From JBOFSR01 sp051651645 (GTDB lineage Bacteria; Spirochaetota; Spirochaetia; Treponematales; Treponemataceae), in assembly GCA_051651645.1 (NCBI GenBank), contig JBOFSR010000126.1, positions 1-17,562 on the forward strand: a stretch of DNA of 17,562 nucleotides, read 5' to 3'. How positions within the stretch are numbered: the stretch's first letter is position 1; each line of letters opens with the position of its first letter. Below, one piece after another: positions 15,237 through 17,562 of this stretch. Position numbers and translations under genes: made by a program. The notes under the pieces were generated by a model. That model saw only the letters and a program-made list of their open reading frames with translations, was not told the origin of the DNA and ran no database searches.

Positions 15237-16094
15237 TTAACTCAACTTAGGCAGTGCTGTTAAAAATCCTTTTTTTGTAACAAAGGCGGAGGAAACATCT
15301 ACGGCTTTGGAAATAATTTCTTCTACGGGTAGCTTTTTTTGTAAATAATGCAAAAAAATGGCATGGAAAACATCGCCTGCTCCATTTGTGTCAATCGCCT
15401 TTACTGTATCAGCTGGCACATGAGTCAAATCTTGCTTTTCGAATGTGCTCCAATAAACGCCGTTGCTTCCCTTTGTTATAATAATTATTGAAAAATTTGA
15501 TGTGTCGTACAGAAAATTGATTATTTCTTGTTCACTTTGATGGTCACTAATCATATAAGTGATAAAATCTTCAGAACAAATTAAAATATCATTTTTTGCA
15601 ACTATTGCATGGTTGTTACGATAATGCTCTCGACGCTCCCAGTCCCAAAGAATTGGGGTATCCATGTATTTTTTACGAAGCTGTGTTGTGTATTCAGGAA
15701 AGCGACCATCTGAGTAAATCCACTGCGGCTGCTCGGTGGAGTTTATTGATGAAAACAAGTGGTTTTCTTTGTAGTTTAAAATAGTTCGCGTTGCCTTGCG
15801 CGTATCATTAATTACCACGCTTACCGATGTTTGTAACGGCGGATCTGCTTGCTCAAGCACGGTTATGCCTAAAGATTTTAGCTCCTCTTTAATTTTGGAG
15901 CCAAAAATATCTGAGCCTATTTGCCCAAGAAATGAAACTTTGTTGCCATAGTATGAAAGAACTGAGGCAACATTAGCTCCATTACCGCCTACTGCTATTT
16001 GAAAATTTTGAGCTTGATTTTTTTTGTTTTCTTCAATAGCAGTATTTGTTTCAAAAATTAAATCAACAACTGCATTTCCAATGCAAATAATCAT
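15237..16094 (-). CDS. PfkB/ribokinase-family sugar kinase, 285 aa
   Basis: An ATP-dependent carbohydrate kinase of the ribokinase fold. The N-terminal signature AVGGNGANVASVLSYYG (from residue 34) and the C-terminal signature DTNGAGDVFHAIF, with catalytic base Asp241, are both intact. Other features are FLGQIGSDIFGSKI and a TRTILNYKENH segment of the sort seen in ketohexokinase-like members; the latter is a weak hint. Length is slightly short but normal for the family. The ATG overlaps the stop of the PTS IIC gene by one base (TAATG), so the kinase is translationally coupled to the transporter and should act on the imported sugar or its phosphate. Because the PTS already phosphorylates its cargo, the kinase may make a bisphosphate, as FruK does, or act after a rearrangement. 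The exact sugar is unknown. Confidence 0.9.
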   Translation of the reverse strand: MIICIGNAVVDLIFETNTAIEENKKNQAQNFQIAVGGNGANVASVLSYYGNKVSFLGQIGSDIFGSKIKEELKSLGITVLEQADPPLQTSVSVVINDTRKATRTILNYKENHLFSSINSTEQPQWIYSDGRFPEYTTQLRKKYMDTPILWDWERREHYRNNHAIVAKNDILICSEDFITYMISDHQSEQEIINFLYDTSNFSIIIITKGSNGVYWSTFEKQDLTHVPADTVKAIDTNGAGDVFHAIFLHYLQKKLPVEEIISKAVDVSSAFVTKKGFLTALPKLS

Positions 16095-17467
16095 TAATCT
16101 TCATTAAAATTAATAGGCGTATTGCGGTTTTTGCTGAATATCGAAATAACTACCGTAAGCACCATAAGAGTGAGTACAATAATTGCACCGTATATTCCTA
16201 AAAATCCGACGGCCTTTCCAATGACTAGCCCTAAAACGGCAAAGTCAAAATCGCCAAAGGTTGTATTTTCAAAGCCAAGATTTCCAAGCACGCCAATCAG
16301 TAAGGCTGGCAGAATTGTAATGGCGATTCCTTGTATAAAAGCTCCAATAACAGCACCTTTTCTTCCGCCTGTAGCATTTCCGTAAATTCCTGCAGTCGCA
16401 CCGCAAAAAAAGTGAGGAACCATTCCAGGTATAATAAAGATTCCAAGCGACATTCCAACAAGGAACATTCCGAGTATACCACCTAAAAGGCTGCTAATAA
16501 AGCCGATTACAACCGCTGTTGGAGCATAAGGGAAAAAGACTGCACAGTCAACAGCTGGGATAGCATTTGGAATTATTTTTTGTGAAACACCCTTAAAAGC
16601 TGGAAGCAATTCGGCTAAAATCATGCGAACACCACTGTAAACAACGGTTACACCAACAGCAAACAAGAAGGCTGTCATTATAGAAAAAACAATAAAATTT
16701 TGTCCGTTAGATAAATTTGCTTCAACATAGGTTTGACCTGCTGCAATTGCGGCAATTAAATAGAAAACAAGCATGATTAAAGCCGTAGAGATTGTTGTAT
16801 CTCGAAGAAAAGACCATGATTCAGGCAACTCATTTTTTTCAGTGCTGTCTTCAGCGGATCCTACCTTTGAGCCAATCCATGCGGATAAATAATAGCCCAA
16901 GCTTCCAAAGTGCCCTAATGCAATTCCGTCATTTTCGGTTACTTTGCTTGTATATTTTTGACCGATTGCAGGAGATATTGCACTCCACAAGCCAAGAATT
17001 CCTGCTCCCACGGCGATTAATGGAATACCAGCAAGGCCACCTGCAGCTAACACCGCTGATAACAAGGCTGTCATAAAAAAGCTATGATGTCCTGTAAGGA
17101 AAACATACTTGTAGCGAGTAAATCGGGCGACTAGAATATTTACAATATAGCCAAAAAACAAGATATACAGTGTTTCAATTCCCAAAACTTTTTGTGCAAT
17201 AGAAACGATTGCTTCGTTATTTGGTGCAACTCCCTTGATGTTAAATCCTACTTCAACCATTTGTCCAAGTGGAGCAAGGTTATTAACAATAATTCCAGCA
17301 CCCGCGTTAAGCATCAAAAAACCAATCATTGGTTTAAGAAAACCCATAAAAATTTCATGCGGCTTTTTCTTTAATGCTATGTATCCCGCCATTGCAATAA
17401 AACCAACCAAAAAAGCTGGCTCTCGTAAAATATCATTTATAATGACTTTTGATAATGATTCAAACAT
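16094..17467 (-). CDS. PTS system IIC component, UlaA/SgaT (ascorbate) family
   Basis: Membrane channel of a phosphotransferase system of the ascorbate (AG) superfamily, which moves the sugar across the inner membrane while IIB phosphorylates it. At 457 aa with about ten or more hydrophobic segments it matches the usual UlaA length (about 465). Recognisable stretches include the N-terminal EPAFLVGFIAMAGYIALKK, GFLMLNAGAGIIV, LTGHHSFFMTALLSAVLA and IPNAIPAVDCAVFFPYAPTA, which are typical of UlaA-like IIC proteins. An AGGAGG at 17479-17474 precedes the ATG at 17467. Both its start and stop overlap neighbours by one base (TAATG), placing IIB, IIC and the kinase in one operon. Ascorbate is the prototype substrate, but many family members carry other sugars, and no Ula catabolic genes are visible. 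Confidence 0.9.
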   Translation of the reverse strand: MFESLSKVIINDILREPAFLVGFIAMAGYIALKKKPHEIFMGFLKPMIGFLMLNAGAGIIVNNLAPLGQMVEVGFNIKGVAPNNEAIVSIAQKVLGIETLYILFFGYIVNILVARFTRYKYVFLTGHHSFFMTALLSAVLAAGGLAGIPLIAVGAGILGLWSAISPAIGQKYTSKVTENDGIALGHFGSLGYYLSAWIGSKVGSAEDSTEKNELPESWSFLRDTTISTALIMLVFYLIAAIAAGQTYVEANLSNGQNFIVFSIMTAFLFAVGVTVVYSGVRMILAELLPAFKGVSQKIIPNAIPAVDCAVFFPYAPTAVVIGFISSLLGGILGMFLVGMSLGIFIIPGMVPHFFCGATAGIYGNATGGRKGAVIGAFIQGIAITILPALLIGVLGNLGFENTTFGDFDFAVLGLVIGKAVGFLGIYGAIIVLTLMVLTVVISIFSKNRNTPINFNED

Positions 17468-17562
17468 TATTTTCCTCCTAGTTTGTTGAGAGTTTCTAAA
17501 ATATCTTCTCTTATTTTGCGCTCACTCACATAGCTACGAATAAGAGCCACATTTTTGCAGTT
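17467..17562 (-). CDS. PTS IIB component, C-terminal end (partial)
   Basis: Minus-strand frame open from the window's right edge to a TAA at 17469-17467 that overlaps the IIC start (TAATG). The 31 visible residues (KNVALIRSYVSERKIREDIL, then ETLNKLGGK) resemble the last helix of a small cytoplasmic PTS IIB protein of the lactose/ascorbate type, and gene order IIB-IIC is standard. The phosphorylated Cys and the start lie outside the window. Identity rests mostly on context. Confidence 0.65.
   Translation of the reverse strand, partial: NCKNVALIRSYVSERKIREDILETLNKLGGK

Overview
This window is an AT-rich, gene-dense stretch of bacterial chromosome. Protein content points to a spirochaete, most likely a Treponema-like organism: a lipoprotein signal with a relaxed lipobox (FFAC), a long ankyrin-repeat envelope lipoprotein, a DUF115/Maf-type protein, a GerMN-domain membrane protein in a non-sporulating context, and a class B penicillin-binding protein with a C-terminal PASTA domain. 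The genus is inferred from overall protein style; no rRNA or other definitive marker is present. I see no tRNA, rRNA, insertion sequence, prophage gene or CRISPR array, and base composition looks even throughout.

Layout. (1) Positions 1-4432, plus strand: the tail of an unidentified gene, a ~936-aa ankyrin lipoprotein, an RluA-family pseudouridine synthase and peptidyl-tRNA hydrolase (pth), packed as a likely operon. (2) Positions 4503-6272, minus strand: a PHP-family histidinol-phosphatase-like gene directly abutting a FecCD/BtuC ABC permease that has no visible ATPase or binding protein. (3) Positions 6273-7325, plus strand: a 362-nt AT-rich intergenic region with a good sigma70-type promoter, then two small secreted proteins with matching signal peptides, separated by a strong intrinsic terminator. 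(4) Positions 7350-10481, minus strand: a 1043-aa membrane glycosyltransferase that appears to fuse two GT-C modules. (5) Positions 10566-11366, plus strand: a membrane-anchored GerMN protein. (6) Positions 11359-15052, minus strand: PASTA class B PBP, then the overlapping DUF115/Maf-like gene. (7) Positions 15237-17562, minus strand: PTS IIB (partial), UlaA-type IIC and a PfkB sugar kinase, joined by TAATG stop/start overlaps.

How the parts work together. The PTS cluster is a coherent carbohydrate uptake and phosphorylation unit. The PBP/DUF115 pair and the nearby GT-C enzyme are all envelope or glycan functions, but only PBP/DUF115 are physically coupled. rluA and pth are translation housekeeping genes. 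The least explained part is the small secreted gene pair with its elaborate upstream region: a promoter, an operator-like dyad over the -35 box, a leader hairpin before a strong Shine-Dalgarno, and a terminator between the genes. Two other genes (the PHP phosphatase and the GerMN protein) have promoter-like boxes so close to their start codons that their mRNAs may be leaderless or nearly so. I found no clearly new multi-gene defence or mobile system; the candidates are listed with modest scores.
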